This document shows positions 45,068 through 54,600 of a DNA stretch of 64,000 bases, in pieces. Source of the stretch: Clostridia bacterium (GTDB lineage: Bacteria > Bacillota > Clostridia > UMGS1840). The position numbers were made by a program, and so were the translations under genes. The stretch covers positions 62,001-126,000 of the forward strand of contig JAGAKI010000076.1 of the NCBI GenBank assembly GCA_017625695.1, in the 5' to 3' direction. Positions within the stretch are counted from its first letter, which is position 1. Each line of letters starts with the position of its first letter. A model generated the notes under the pieces. That model saw only the letters and a program-made list of their open reading frames with translations. It was not told where the DNA came from and did not search any database.

Positions 45068-45553
45068 ATGGAGAGAAAAGACAAACAGAATTATTATCTT
45101 GATATTGCAGAAGCTGTTGTTACAAGAGGCACTTGTTTAAGACGTAATTTCGGTGCGATTATTGTAAAAAATGACGAAATTATTTCCACGGGCTATACCG
45201 GTGCCCCCAGAGGCAGAAAAAACTGTGCGGATTTAGGCAGTTGTGTCAGAGAAAATCTGAATGTCCCCAGAGGTCAGCGCTATGAGCTTTGTCGTTCGGT
45301 TCATGCAGAAGCAAACTGTATCATCAGTGCAAAACGTTCCGATATGATTGGCTCCACCCTTTATCTGGTAGGAAAAGAAATGTCTGACGGAAGCTATGTT
45401 CAAAATGCAAATCCCTGCGCAATGTGTAAACGTCTTATCATCAATTCCGGCATTGAATGGGTGATTGTAAGAAATACGAAAGATGTGTTTACCACCGTTC
45501 ACGTAAGGGATTGGATTTATAATGACGATACCTTAGGAAGCGGTTCTTATTAA
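45068..45553 (+). CDS. Deoxycytidylate deaminase (ComE-type)
   Basis: A 161-residue zinc deaminase converting dCMP to dUMP for thymidylate supply. Zinc ligands are in SVHAEANCI (His and the catalytic Glu) and NPCAMCKR (two Cys). GAIIVKNDEIISTGYTGAP is the conserved N-terminal strand region. The pgi gene follows after 58 bp without an obvious terminator, so it may share this promoter. Confidence 0.94.
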   Translation: MERKDKQNYYLDIAEAVVTRGTCLRRNFGAIIVKNDEIISTGYTGAPRGRKNCADLGSCVRENLNVPRGQRYELCRSVHAEANCIISAKRSDMIGSTLYLVGKEMSDGSYVQNANPCAMCKRLIINSGIEWVIVRNTKDVFTTVHVRDWIYNDDTLGSGSY

Positions 45554-45611
45554 AGCGTTCCGTACATAAACTAACAATATTAAGCAAATAAATGGAAGGA
45601 ATTATAGTAGC

Positions 45612-46958
45612 ATGAGCAAATTAACAGTTGATTTTTCCAAAACAAAAGGCTTTGTAGATGCTTCCGAGTTTGATAAGATTTCTTATCAGGCGAAAGCAGC
45701 AATAGACTTATTACATCAGAAAAACGGTCCCGGAAATGACTTTTTGGGATGGTTGGACTTACCCGCAACTTACGATAAAGAAGAATTCATACGAATTAAA
45801 GCTGCAGCTAAAAAAATTAAAGAACAATCTGATGCATTAATCACCATCGGTATCGGTGGTTCTTACTTAGGTGCCAGAGCAGCCATTGAATTTTTAAACG
45901 GTCCGTTGTATAATGTAAAAACAAAAGAATTCCCGCAGATTTTCTTTGCAGGAAATACCATCAGTTCAGAATATCACAACGATTTACTCCAGTTAATGGA
46001 AGAAAAAGATTTTTCTATTAACGTAATTTCCAAATCCGGTACTACGACTGAACCGGCTTTGGCGTTTCGTTTATTTAAAGATTTAATGGAAAGAAAATAC
46101 GGCAAAGAAGGTGCAAAAGAACGGATATATGTTACCACTGATGCCAATAAAGGAACGCTTTTAAACTTAGCAAGGGAAGAAGGTTATGAAACCTTTGTGG
46201 TACCTGATGTAGTTGGCGGAAGATTTTCTGTATTGACTGCAGTTGGTCTGCTTCCGATTGCGTGTGCGGGTGCGGATCTGGATGCATTAATGCAGGGTGC
46301 TTACGATGCAATGAATGATTATAAAAGCACCAACATCGGTGAAAATGACTGTTTAAAATATGCTGTTACCAGAAACCTGTTATACCGTAAAGGAAAAAAT
46401 GTAGAAACTTTGGTGTCCTATGAACCTGCCATGGTAATGTTCTCCGAATGGTATAAACAATTGTTTGGTGAAAGTGAAGGCAAAGAACAGAAGGGAATTA
46501 TGCCCACTGCAATGAACTTCTCTACAGATTTACATTCATTGGGGCAGTATGTACAGGAAGGGTTAAGAAATCTTTTTGAAACCATTATTACTGTACAAAC
46601 CCCCACAACGGATATCACCATTTCGGAAGACCCCGACAATGTAGACGGTCTGAACTTTTTAGCTGGAAAAACCGTGGATTTTGTCAATAAAAAAGCGTTC
46701 TTAGGAACCTTAATGGCACATTATGACGGTGGTGTTCCCAACATTGTAATTTCCATGGAGAAAAAAGATGAATACAATTTGGGCTACTTATTCTACTTCT
46801 TTGAAAAAGCATGTGCTATTTCCGGATACATACTGGGTGTAAATCCCTTTGATCAGCCCGGGGTAGAAGTATACAAGAAAAATATGTTTGCACTTCTTGG
46901 GAAAGATGGCTATCAGGATATGAAAGCAGAATTGGAATCCAGAATAAACTCTTTGTAA
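45612..46958 (+). CDS. pgi: Glucose-6-phosphate isomerase
   Basis: Interconverts glucose 6-phosphate and fructose 6-phosphate, 448 residues, the usual short Firmicutes form. [16 protein letters not shown] and [15 protein letters not shown] bind the sugar phosphate. [11 protein letters not shown] and the late IGENDC and [13 protein letters not shown] segments, containing catalytic His and Glu candidates, follow the family order. GGAAGGA precedes the start. Confidence 0.96.
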   Translation: MSKLTVDFSKTKGFVDASEFDKISYQAKAAIDLLHQKNGPGNDFLGWLDLPATYDKEEFIRIKAAAKKIKEQSDALITIGIGGSYLGARAAIEFLNGPLYNVKTKEFPQIFFAGNTISSEYHNDLLQLMEEKDFSINVISKSGTTTEPALAFRLFKDLMERKYGKEGAKERIYVTTDANKGTLLNLAREEGYETFVVPDVVGGRFSVLTAVGLLPIACAGADLDALMQGAYDAMNDYKSTNIGENDCLKYAVTRNLLYRKGKNVETLVSYEPAMVMFSEWYKQLFGESEGKEQKGIMPTAMNFSTDLHSLGQYVQEGLRNLFETIITVQTPTTDITISEDPDNVDGLNFLAGKTVDFVNKKAFLGTLMAHYDGGVPNIVISMEKKDEYNLGYLFYFFEKACAISGYILGVNPFDQPGVEVYKKNMFALLGKDGYQDMKAELESRINSL

Positions 46959-46996
46959 AAGTAATCAAAAAGTAACAAAAATATTCTGAAAAGTAC

Positions 46997-47025
46997 TTGC
47001 ATTTTTTTAATAATTGTGCTACAAT
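46997..47025 (+). promoter_or_regulatory. Sigma-A promoter of the small P-loop gene
   Basis: TTGCAT (46997-47002) and TACAAT (47020-47025) with a 17-base spacer, giving a leader of about 125 bases that carries a GCGA-looped hairpin at 47124-47143. Confidence 0.75.
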
Positions 47026-47123
47026 TGTTTTAAGGAAAATAATTAATAATTTTTTTCTTTCACAGATGTTGTTTTTTGATACTATAAAAAGCAATATCTT
47101 GCACAAATAACTGAAGAAAGGGT

Positions 47124-47143
47124 TTTTAAGGGCGACCTTAAAA
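47124..47143 (+). promoter_or_regulatory. GNRA-looped hairpin beside the ribosome binding site
   Basis: A perfect 8-bp stem (47124-47131 with 47136-47143) is capped by GCGA, a stable GNRA tetraloop. It lies between a purine-rich AAGAAAGGG (47114-47122) and the two possible start codons (47146 and 47161), so it may influence translation. There is no T-run after it, so it is not a terminator. Confidence 0.6.
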
Positions 47144-47160
47144 CGATGAGGAATTTCATT

Positions 47161-47574
47161 ATGATTAAAGTGTTAATTGGACCCAAAGGTACCGGTAAAT
47201 CCAAAACTTTGATTTCTTGGGTAGCTGAATCGGTTGAAAATGAACACGGTAACGTGGTTTGTATTGTAAAAGACGATCGTTACAACTTAAGTATTTCCCG
47301 TGATGCAAGATTAATCAACGCATCTGATTTTGATATTAACGGAGCTGGCGAATTATACGGTTTCTTGTGTGGTTTGATTTCTATGAACTTTGATGTAACT
47401 CACATCTTTATTGACAGCTTAACCACCATTATGAAATCTTCCGTAAAAGATGCTGATTTAGTAATTCCTTACTTAGAAAAACTGTCTGAACAGTTTAACA
47501 TTAAATTCACAATTATGATTAGCGGTGAAGAAGCTGAAGCTCAGGATTTAACCAAAAAATATATTGTGAAATAA
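47161..47574 (+). CDS. Small P-loop ATP-binding protein
   Basis: A 137-residue protein of unrecognised function. The N-terminus MIKVLIGPKGTGKSKTLISW is a Walker A motif. Near residue 85 HIFIDSLTTIM resembles a Walker B strand, with a single Asp. No membrane segment or signal peptide is seen. The start at 47161 follows GATGAGG; an ATG at 47146 would add five residues. It has its own promoter and a terminator at 47594-47630, so it is a separate unit. It may be a RecA-like fold fragment or a stand-alone nucleotide sensor. Confidence 0.75.
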   Translation: MIKVLIGPKGTGKSKTLISWVAESVENEHGNVVCIVKDDRYNLSISRDARLINASDFDINGAGELYGFLCGLISMNFDVTHIFIDSLTTIMKSSVKDADLVIPYLEKLSEQFNIKFTIMISGEEAEAQDLTKKYIVK

Positions 47575-47593
47575 AACCTCTTTCTTGTATATG

Positions 47594-47630
47594 AAAAGGC
47601 TTGCTATTTCGTATAGTGAGCCTTTTTTAT
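47594..47630 (+). terminator. Terminator of the small P-loop gene
   Basis: A stem (47594-47607 with 47613-47626, with one mispair) and T-run about 20 bases after the stop codon. Confidence 0.8.
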
Positions 47631-47675
47631 GTGAAAAATTCAGTGAAAAAATTTGCTGTTTTTTCAACTAAGATA

Positions 47676-47704
47676 TTGCATTTATTTGCAAATTATGATA
47701 AAAT
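47676..47704 (+). promoter_or_regulatory. Sigma-A promoter of the aconitase-to-tatD unit
   Basis: TTGCAT (47676-47681) and TAAAAT (47699-47704) with a 17-base spacer, 85 bases before the aconitase start. No clear Rex operator could be seen in this leader. Confidence 0.75.
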
Positions 47705-47789
47705 AAATTATTATGTGCATTTAACATTTCTAAAATAAAAGCGAAAGGATATCTGCATCGTAAAATTGCAGATAGATGAGGTGTCTTCA

Positions 47790-49721
47790 ATGGGATATAC
47801 ACTTGCAGAAAAAATATTAAAAGACCACTTGGTGGAAGGCGAATTAAAGCGTGGAAGCGCAATTGCTATCCGAATTGACCAAACATTAACTCAAGATGCA
47901 ACCGGTACTATGGCATACTTGGAATTTGAAGCAATGGGAGTAAAACGAGTAAAAACTGAAAAATCCGTTGCATATATCGACCATAATACATTGCAATCCG
48001 GTTTTGAAAATGCAGATGACCATCGTTTTATCGGAAGCATCTGTAAAAAACATGGTATTTATTTTTCCCGTCCCGGCAACGGTATTTGCCATCAGGTACA
48101 TTTGGAACGTTTTGGAATTCCGGGCAAAACATTAATTGGCTCCGACTCCCACACTCCTACCGGCGGCGGCATCGGTATGATTGCCATTGGTGCAGGCGGT
48201 ATGGACGTTGCAGTAGCTATGGGTGGTGGTGCTTATCATATTGTTTGTCCTGAAATTGTAAAAGTGGAATTAACCGGGAAATTAAGTCCCTGGGTAAGTG
48301 CGAAGGATGTTATTTTAGAAGTTTTGCGAATCCTGTCTGTAAAAGGCGGTGTTGGAAAAATTATTGAATATGCTGGAGAAGGTGTGAAAACTCTTTCTGT
48401 TCCCGAACGTGCAACCATTACCAATATGGGGGCTGAACTAGGTGCGACCACCTCTATTTTCCCGTCAGATGAAATTACAAGAGCTTTCTTAAAGGCACAA
48501 AAAAGGGAAGCGGATTATACTCCTCTGCAAGCCGATGCCGATGCTGTTTATGACCGTGTAATTACGATTAATCTATCCAAATTAAAACCGTTAGCTGCTT
48601 GTCCGCATTCTCCCGACAATATCAAATCCGTTGACGAAATCGGTAATATGAAGATTGATCAGGTTTGTATTGGATCTTGTACTAACTCTTCGCTATTGGA
48701 TATGATGAAGGTTGCTTACATTTTAAAAGGTAAGACGGTACATCCTGATGTATCTTTATCTATCGCTCCCGGATCCAAACAAGTATTAAATATGTTAGCA
48801 GAAAACGGAGCGTTATCTATCCTGATTGATGCGGGTGCAAGAATTTTAGAAAGTGCTTGCGGTCCATGTATCGGTATGGGGCAGTCTCCCAATTCCAAAG
48901 GAATTTCCTTAAGAACCTTTAACCGTAACTTTGAAGGGAGATCCGGTACCAAAGACGGACAGATTTATCTTGTTTCTCCTGAAATGGCTGCAATTTCCGC
49001 AATCAACGGTTATCTCACTGATCCCAGAGAAATCGGAGATATGCCTGATTTCAAATTACCGGAAGTATTCACCATTAACGATAATATGATTGTTCCTCCG
49101 GTGGCAGAGGAAGATATGGATTCTGTGGAAGTTTTAAGAGGTCCCAATATCAAACCGTTCCCCACTTCAGAACCCTTAGATAACAGCATTGTTGCCGGCG
49201 TAAGCTTAAAAGTTGGAGATAATATCACTACCGACCATATTATGCCTGCCGGTGCAAAAATCTTACCCTTACGTTCAAACATCCCCGCGATTTCTAAATT
49301 CTGTTTTGCAGTGTGCGATGAATCGTTCCACGACAGAGCATTGGAAATGAAACAATCTATCATTATTGGTGGAGCAAATTATGGGCAGGGATCTTCCAGA
49401 GAACATGCGGCATTGGCTCCCTTATACTTAGGTGTCAAAGCAGTTATCACCAAATCCTTTGCAAGAATTCATAAAGCAAATTTAATCAATGCCGGCATCG
49501 TTCCGTTGACCTTCCAAAATGAAGCCGATTACGATTTGATTGACTTACAGGACGAATTGGAATTAACCAATATTAAATCTGCAATTCGTGAGAATGCTCC
49601 GATAGTATTACTTAACAAAACCAAGAATAAAGTAATTCCTCTGGTTCAGGAATTTTCTGACAGAGACCGTGAAATGTTGATTGACGGCGGACTGTTAAAC
49701 TTCACGAAAAACCGTGCATAA
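47790..49721 (+). CDS. acn: Aconitate hydratase
   Basis: Isomerises citrate and isocitrate with a [4Fe-4S] cluster; 643 residues from the ATG at 47790, preceded by TGAGGTG. Cluster cysteines are in CIGSCTNSS and SACGPCIGMG. SDSHTPTGGGIGMIAIGAGG and, in the C-terminal swivelling domain, GGANYGQGSSREHAALAP are substrate-binding blocks. The length matches the mitochondrial-type bacterial form rather than AcnA or AcnB (about 860-900). It is followed by isocitrate dehydrogenase after 15 bp. Confidence 0.95.
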   Translation: MGYTLAEKILKDHLVEGELKRGSAIAIRIDQTLTQDATGTMAYLEFEAMGVKRVKTEKSVAYIDHNTLQSGFENADDHRFIGSICKKHGIYFSRPGNGICHQVHLERFGIPGKTLIGSDSHTPTGGGIGMIAIGAGGMDVAVAMGGGAYHIVCPEIVKVELTGKLSPWVSAKDVILEVLRILSVKGGVGKIIEYAGEGVKTLSVPERATITNMGAELGATTSIFPSDEITRAFLKAQKREADYTPLQADADAVYDRVITINLSKLKPLAACPHSPDNIKSVDEIGNMKIDQVCIGSCTNSSLLDMMKVAYILKGKTVHPDVSLSIAPGSKQVLNMLAENGALSILIDAGARILESACGPCIGMGQSPNSKGISLRTFNRNFEGRSGTKDGQIYLVSPEMAAISAINGYLTDPREIGDMPDFKLPEVFTINDNMIVPPVAEEDMDSVEVLRGPNIKPFPTSEPLDNSIVAGVSLKVGDNITTDHIMPAGAKILPLRSNIPAISKFCFAVCDESFHDRALEMKQSIIIGGANYGQGSSREHAALAPLYLGVKAVITKSFARIHKANLINAGIVPLTFQNEADYDLIDLQDELELTNIKSAIRENAPIVLLNKTKNKVIPLVQEFSDRDREMLIDGGLLNFTKNRA

Positions 49722-49736
49722 AAGGAGAAATTAAAA

Positions 49737-50894
49737 ATGGATAAAATTCAGATTGCAAAAGAAAAATTTGAAAAAATTTTAGAAAAACAGTTAAAAAGAG
49801 TTGAAATGATTAACGCCAACAAGGAATTTAAAAACTTTAAGGCATTAGATACCATCACCATCGGCGTATGCGGTGGTGATGGGATTGGTCCCAGAATTAC
49901 CGGTGAAGGTCACAAAATTCTGGAGTTTTTATTGAAAGATGAAGTTGCCAAAGGTAAAGTGCAGTTTAAGGTGATTGATGGTTTGACGATCGAACGCCGT
50001 GCAGAATTGAACAAAGCAATCCCCGATGATACCCTGGCTGAATTAAAGTCCTGTGATGTTATCTTAAAAGGACCTACCACTACGCCAAGAAAAGGCGATC
50101 CGTGGCCAAATGTTGAAAGCGCCAACGTTGCTATGAGAAAAGAACTGGACTTATTTGCTAATGTTCGCCCTGTAAAAGTCCCCGAAGAAGGAATTGACTG
50201 GGCATTTTTCCGTGAAAACACCGAAGGTTCCTATGCTTTAGGGTCTGAAGGTTTTGAGGTGGATGATGACTTGGCAATCGACTTCTGTGTAACTACTACC
50301 GAAGGTACTGAACGAATTGCAAGAGCAGCATTTGAATATGCAAAAGCCAACGGAAAAAACAGAGTATCCATTGTTACAAAAGCCAATGTAGTGAAAACGA
50401 CTGACGGCAAATTCTTAAAGCTTTGTAACGAAGTAGCAAAAGATTATCCCGGGATTGAAGTAGATGACTGGTATATCGACATTATGACCGCAAAACTGAT
50501 TGACAAAAAAAGAAGAACCAATTTCCAGGTTCTCATTTTACCCAATCTGTACGGCGATATTTTAACCGATGAGGCTGCAGAATTCCAGGGTGGTGTAGGT
50601 ACAGCAGGCAGTGCAAACTTAGGAAAGCAGTATGCAATGTTTGAAGCAATTCACGGTTCTGCTCCCAGAATGGTTCAAGAAGGTAGAGACATTTATGCTG
50701 ATCCTTGCTCAATCTTTCGTGCGTGTGTTATGCTTTTATCTCATATTGGTTACACCGACGCAGCCGGCAAACTGGAAAAAGCATTGGATATCTGTATGTA
50801 TACCGAAAAGAAAGTTGTTATTACCGGTAGAGCAGATGGTGCAACCAGTGCAGAATTTTCTCAGTATGTAATGGATACCGTTGCAAAAATGTAA
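49737..50894 (+). CDS. Isocitrate/isopropylmalate dehydrogenase family, probably isocitrate dehydrogenase
   Basis: A 385-residue beta-decarboxylating dehydrogenase. GVCGGDGIGPRITGEG, PTTTPRKGDPWPNVESANVAMRK (split across the substrate loop), FRENTEGSYALGSEG and LPNLYGDILTDEAAEFQGG are the family's active-site blocks. Position directly after aconitase makes oxidation of isocitrate to 2-oxoglutarate the likely reaction, for glutamate synthesis. Coenzyme (NAD or NADP) cannot be fixed with certainty. Confidence 0.9.
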   Translation: MDKIQIAKEKFEKILEKQLKRVEMINANKEFKNFKALDTITIGVCGGDGIGPRITGEGHKILEFLLKDEVAKGKVQFKVIDGLTIERRAELNKAIPDDTLAELKSCDVILKGPTTTPRKGDPWPNVESANVAMRKELDLFANVRPVKVPEEGIDWAFFRENTEGSYALGSEGFEVDDDLAIDFCVTTTEGTERIARAAFEYAKANGKNRVSIVTKANVVKTTDGKFLKLCNEVAKDYPGIEVDDWYIDIMTAKLIDKKRRTNFQVLILPNLYGDILTDEAAEFQGGVGTAGSANLGKQYAMFEAIHGSAPRMVQEGRDIYADPCSIFRACVMLLSHIGYTDAAGKLEKALDICMYTEKKVVITGRADGATSAEFSQYVMDTVAKM

Positions 50895-50947
50895 TGTATC
50901 CGATTGTTACACATCACATTATCATAACAGAAAGCAGATTATAACGT

Positions 50948-51607
50948 ATGGAACAGAGGAAAAAAGTTTCTGAAGCTGTTGTAAAGAGACTCCCACGATA
51001 CTACAGACACTTGTCTCAGTTATTAGAAGGAAATATTGACCGTATATCATCTAACGGGCTGGCAAAACGAATGAATATCACTGCATCCCAGGTCCGTCAG
51101 GATTTAAACAATTTTGGTGGATTTGGACAACAGGGTTATGGCTACAATGTGAAAATTCTTCATTCAGAAATCGGTAATATTCTTGGTTTAGGACAAGAAT
51201 TGACCTGTGTCTTGATTGGTGCCGGTAATTTAGGTCATGCAGTTGCCAATTATACCAATTTTGAGCGCAGAGGATTTAAAATTAAAGGGATATTTGACAA
51301 TAATCCTGCAATCATCGGAACACAAATTAACAACATCACAGTTCAGTCGGTTGAGAAGTTAGTCTCCTTTATCAAAACAAACAACATTAAAATTGCAATG
51401 CTGACCTTACCCGCCAATTCTGTCAGAGAATTGATTGATACCATTGTAGCAGCTGGGATTAAAGGCATTTGGAATTTCTCATACCTTGATATGGAATTAC
51501 CAAGCAATGTGGCACTTGTCAATGTACATTTGTCAGACAGCTTAATGACATTGGCATACAAAATCAATGAAATTGAACTTTTAAAAAAATTAGAGGAATC
51601 GGTCTGA
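50948..51607 (+). CDS. rex: Redox-sensing transcriptional repressor Rex
   Basis: A 219-residue repressor that leaves DNA when NADH is high relative to NAD+. The N-terminal winged helix (VKRLPRYYRHLSQL, MNITASQVRQDLNNFGGFG) is followed by a Rossmann NAD-binding domain (VLIGAGNLGHAVANY). Typical targets are fermentation genes such as alcohol or lactate dehydrogenases. It sits 53 bp after isocitrate dehydrogenase and 16 bp before polC. Confidence 0.95.
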   Translation: MEQRKKVSEAVVKRLPRYYRHLSQLLEGNIDRISSNGLAKRMNITASQVRQDLNNFGGFGQQGYGYNVKILHSEIGNILGLGQELTCVLIGAGNLGHAVANYTNFERRGFKIKGIFDNNPAIIGTQINNITVQSVEKLVSFIKTNNIKIAMLTLPANSVRELIDTIVAAGIKGIWNFSYLDMELPSNVALVNVHLSDSLMTLAYKINEIELLKKLEESV

Positions 51608-51623
51608 CTTTGGAGAAGATACT

Positions 51624-54600
51624 ATGAATTTAGTCGAAATATTCTCGCAAGCAAAGGCAGTTTCAGAAAATGAAGCTATCCTTACAAAAGGTGAAATCCT
51701 GGATTTTACGGTTTATGAAGAACAAAAGAAAATCGAAGTCACCGTATTATTTCCGGAAATCATTTCAAAAAATTTAATTTTTACGATTGCCAAAAGTATT
51801 CGGGAAGCCTATCAGTTATCAGTCATCAAACTGTATACCAGATATCCTGAAGCTTTGTTTTCTGATACCTATTATCCTGAGCTTCTCACCTATATTTCTT
51901 TAAAAATGCCTGGTGTCAGACAATTTTTAGAGAATTCCTCTGCAACTTATCAGAATCAGATTCTAACAATTCAACTTTCCGGAACCGGGGCTGATTTGCT
52001 GTCACATAATGGTGCCGGTGAAGAAATGAAAAAATTAATTCAGGAAGAGTTTTCTTTGGAAATCGACATCATCTTTGCCGATGGAATAACAGAACCCAGA
52101 ACTGATAATTTTTTGGAAAAACGAGCGGAATATATTCGTGAAACCGTTGCGTCCGAAATGGAAGAAACCATCAGGGATTTATCTGAAAAGAAAAAAAGTC
52201 CTATTGTAATGGGAAAAGAAATCAAAGGAGAAGCAGTTCCTATTTCCTCATTGACTGCGGAAAGCGGACGTGTTGTAATTTTAGGTTCTGTATTCTATTT
52301 GGAGGAACGTGAAACCAGAAACGGTTTTATGGCACTTAATATGGATGTGACAGATGGAAGTTCATCCATCACTGTAAAAAAATTGTTTACCAAAGAAGAA
52401 TATAGTGCATTTTCATCTAAAGTTAAGGTTGGAACCTGTGTCAAAATTCGTGGCGAAACTATGTACGACAAATATTTGAGGGATTATGTGATCAATCCCT
52501 ACGATATTTCATTAGAAGAAAAAGAAATTCGTCAAGATAACAGCGAAGAAAAACGAATCGAACTTCATATGCATACCAAGATGTCGGCAGTTGATGGTGT
52601 GTCTGATGTACAGACCTTAATTGACGCTGCTGCTAAATGGGGACATAAAGCGATTGCAATTACTGACCACGGAGTGTTACAGGCATATCCCGAAGCCTAT
52701 TTACATGTAAAAAAGAAAAAGCTTGATATCAAGCTTTTATTCGGTGTGGAATGTTATCTACTGGACGATCTGGCAGATATCTATCACGGAGAAGATGCTC
52801 CGTTAAATACAGAATTTGTTGTTTTTGACTTAGAAACTACCGGTCTTGCACCGCAAACTGAACGAATAACCGAAATCGGGGCGGTAAAAATAAAAGACGG
52901 AAAAGTGATAGATCGCTTTTCAGAATTTGTAAATCCCAAAAAAAACTTAACACCTGAAATTTCCAATCTGACCGGGATTACCGATGCAATGCTTGCAGGT
53001 AAGCCGGACGAAACAGATGTGATTCCACGTTTTATGGAATTTGTGGGAAATGCTGTTTTAGTGGCACATAATGCATCCTTTGATATGAGCTTTTTAGATG
53101 CTGCATGTGAACGTCTTGGAATTTATCAGGACCGAAAATATTTAGATACCCTGGACCTTGCCAGAAGAATATTCCCTGATCTGAAAAACCATAAACTGGA
53201 TACGTTGGCAAAAGAAACTCACGTGGTGTTAGAAGGGCATCACAGAGCTGTAAATGATGCAGAAGCATTATTTGGAATTTTTCTCGTCCTCTTGGAAAAA
53301 GTATCGGAACAGGGGATCAGCTCTTTGTCCGAAATGAATACCAAACTTACGAAAAATACCGATACTCTGCGTCCCTATCACGGAATTATTTTAGTGAAAA
53401 ACAAAGAAGGTTTATTGAATCTTTATAAATTAGTAACCAACTCCAATTTATTGCACTTTAAAAAAAGACCTCGTATGTTAAAAAGCGAACTTCAGCAAAT
53501 GCATAACGGTTTAATCTACGGAAGTGCCTGTGAAGCCGGTGAGCTTTATGGTGCAATCAAATCAGGCGCAAAACAAAGTACCATCGAAAAAATTGCCTCT
53601 TTTTATGACTTTTTGGAAGTTCAACCGTTAGGGAACAATGAATTTATGTTAGAAAGCGGTCAATATACCCAAGCTGACTTAATTCGTTTTAATAAAGAAA
53701 TCATCGCGTTGGGCAAAAAGCTTGGTAAACCGGTTGTTGCAACGGGGGACGTACACTTCTTAAATCCCGAAGACAGCGCTTACCGAAAAATTTTAATGTA
53801 TGGTCACGGATTTAAGGATGCTGACAAACAAGCTCCGTTATATCTTCGTACCACCCAGGAAATGCTGGATGAATTCTGGTATCTGGATGAAGAAACAAAA
53901 AGAGAAATTGTCATCACAAATCCCAATTTGATTTCTGATATGTGTGATGATGAAATTGTTCCGATCCCGAAGGAAAAACATCCCCCGGTTATCCCCGGTG
54001 CGGAAGATGAACTTCGTCAGATGACCTATGACAGAGCCAAGCAAATTTACGGAGATGATTTACCGGAATTGGTGAAAGAACGAATGGATAAGGAATTAAA
54101 CTCCATTATCACCAACGGGTTCTCTGTAATGTATATCATTGCACAAAAATTGGTAAAAAAATCCTTGCAGGATGGATATCTGGTTGGTTCCCGAGGTTCT
54201 GTTGGCTCATCTTTTGTTGCATTTTTATCAGGAATCACCGAAGTAAATGCGCTTTGTGCTCACTACATCTGTGAAAACCCGGATTGTAAATATTCCGAGT
54301 TTTTCACCAACGGAGAATACAACTCCGGTTATGATATGCCCGAAAAAACTTGTCCCAATTGCGGCAGACGGTTAAAGCAGGACGGGCACGATATTCCGTT
54401 TGAAACCTTCCTTGGCTTCAACGGGGATAAAGAACCTGATATCGATTTAAACTTTTCAGGAGATTATCAGCCTATTATTCATAAATACTGTGAAGAAATA
54501 TTTGGAGAAGGTCACGTATTCCGCGCCGGAACCATTTCTACCATTGCAGAAAAGAATGCGATGGGATACGTCAGAAAATATGTGGAAGAAAACAATTTAC

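Noticed and set aside
47641-47789. Rex operator upstream of aconitase
   Set aside because: No convincing inverted TTGTTAA-type site could be seen, despite rex lying in the same gene series.
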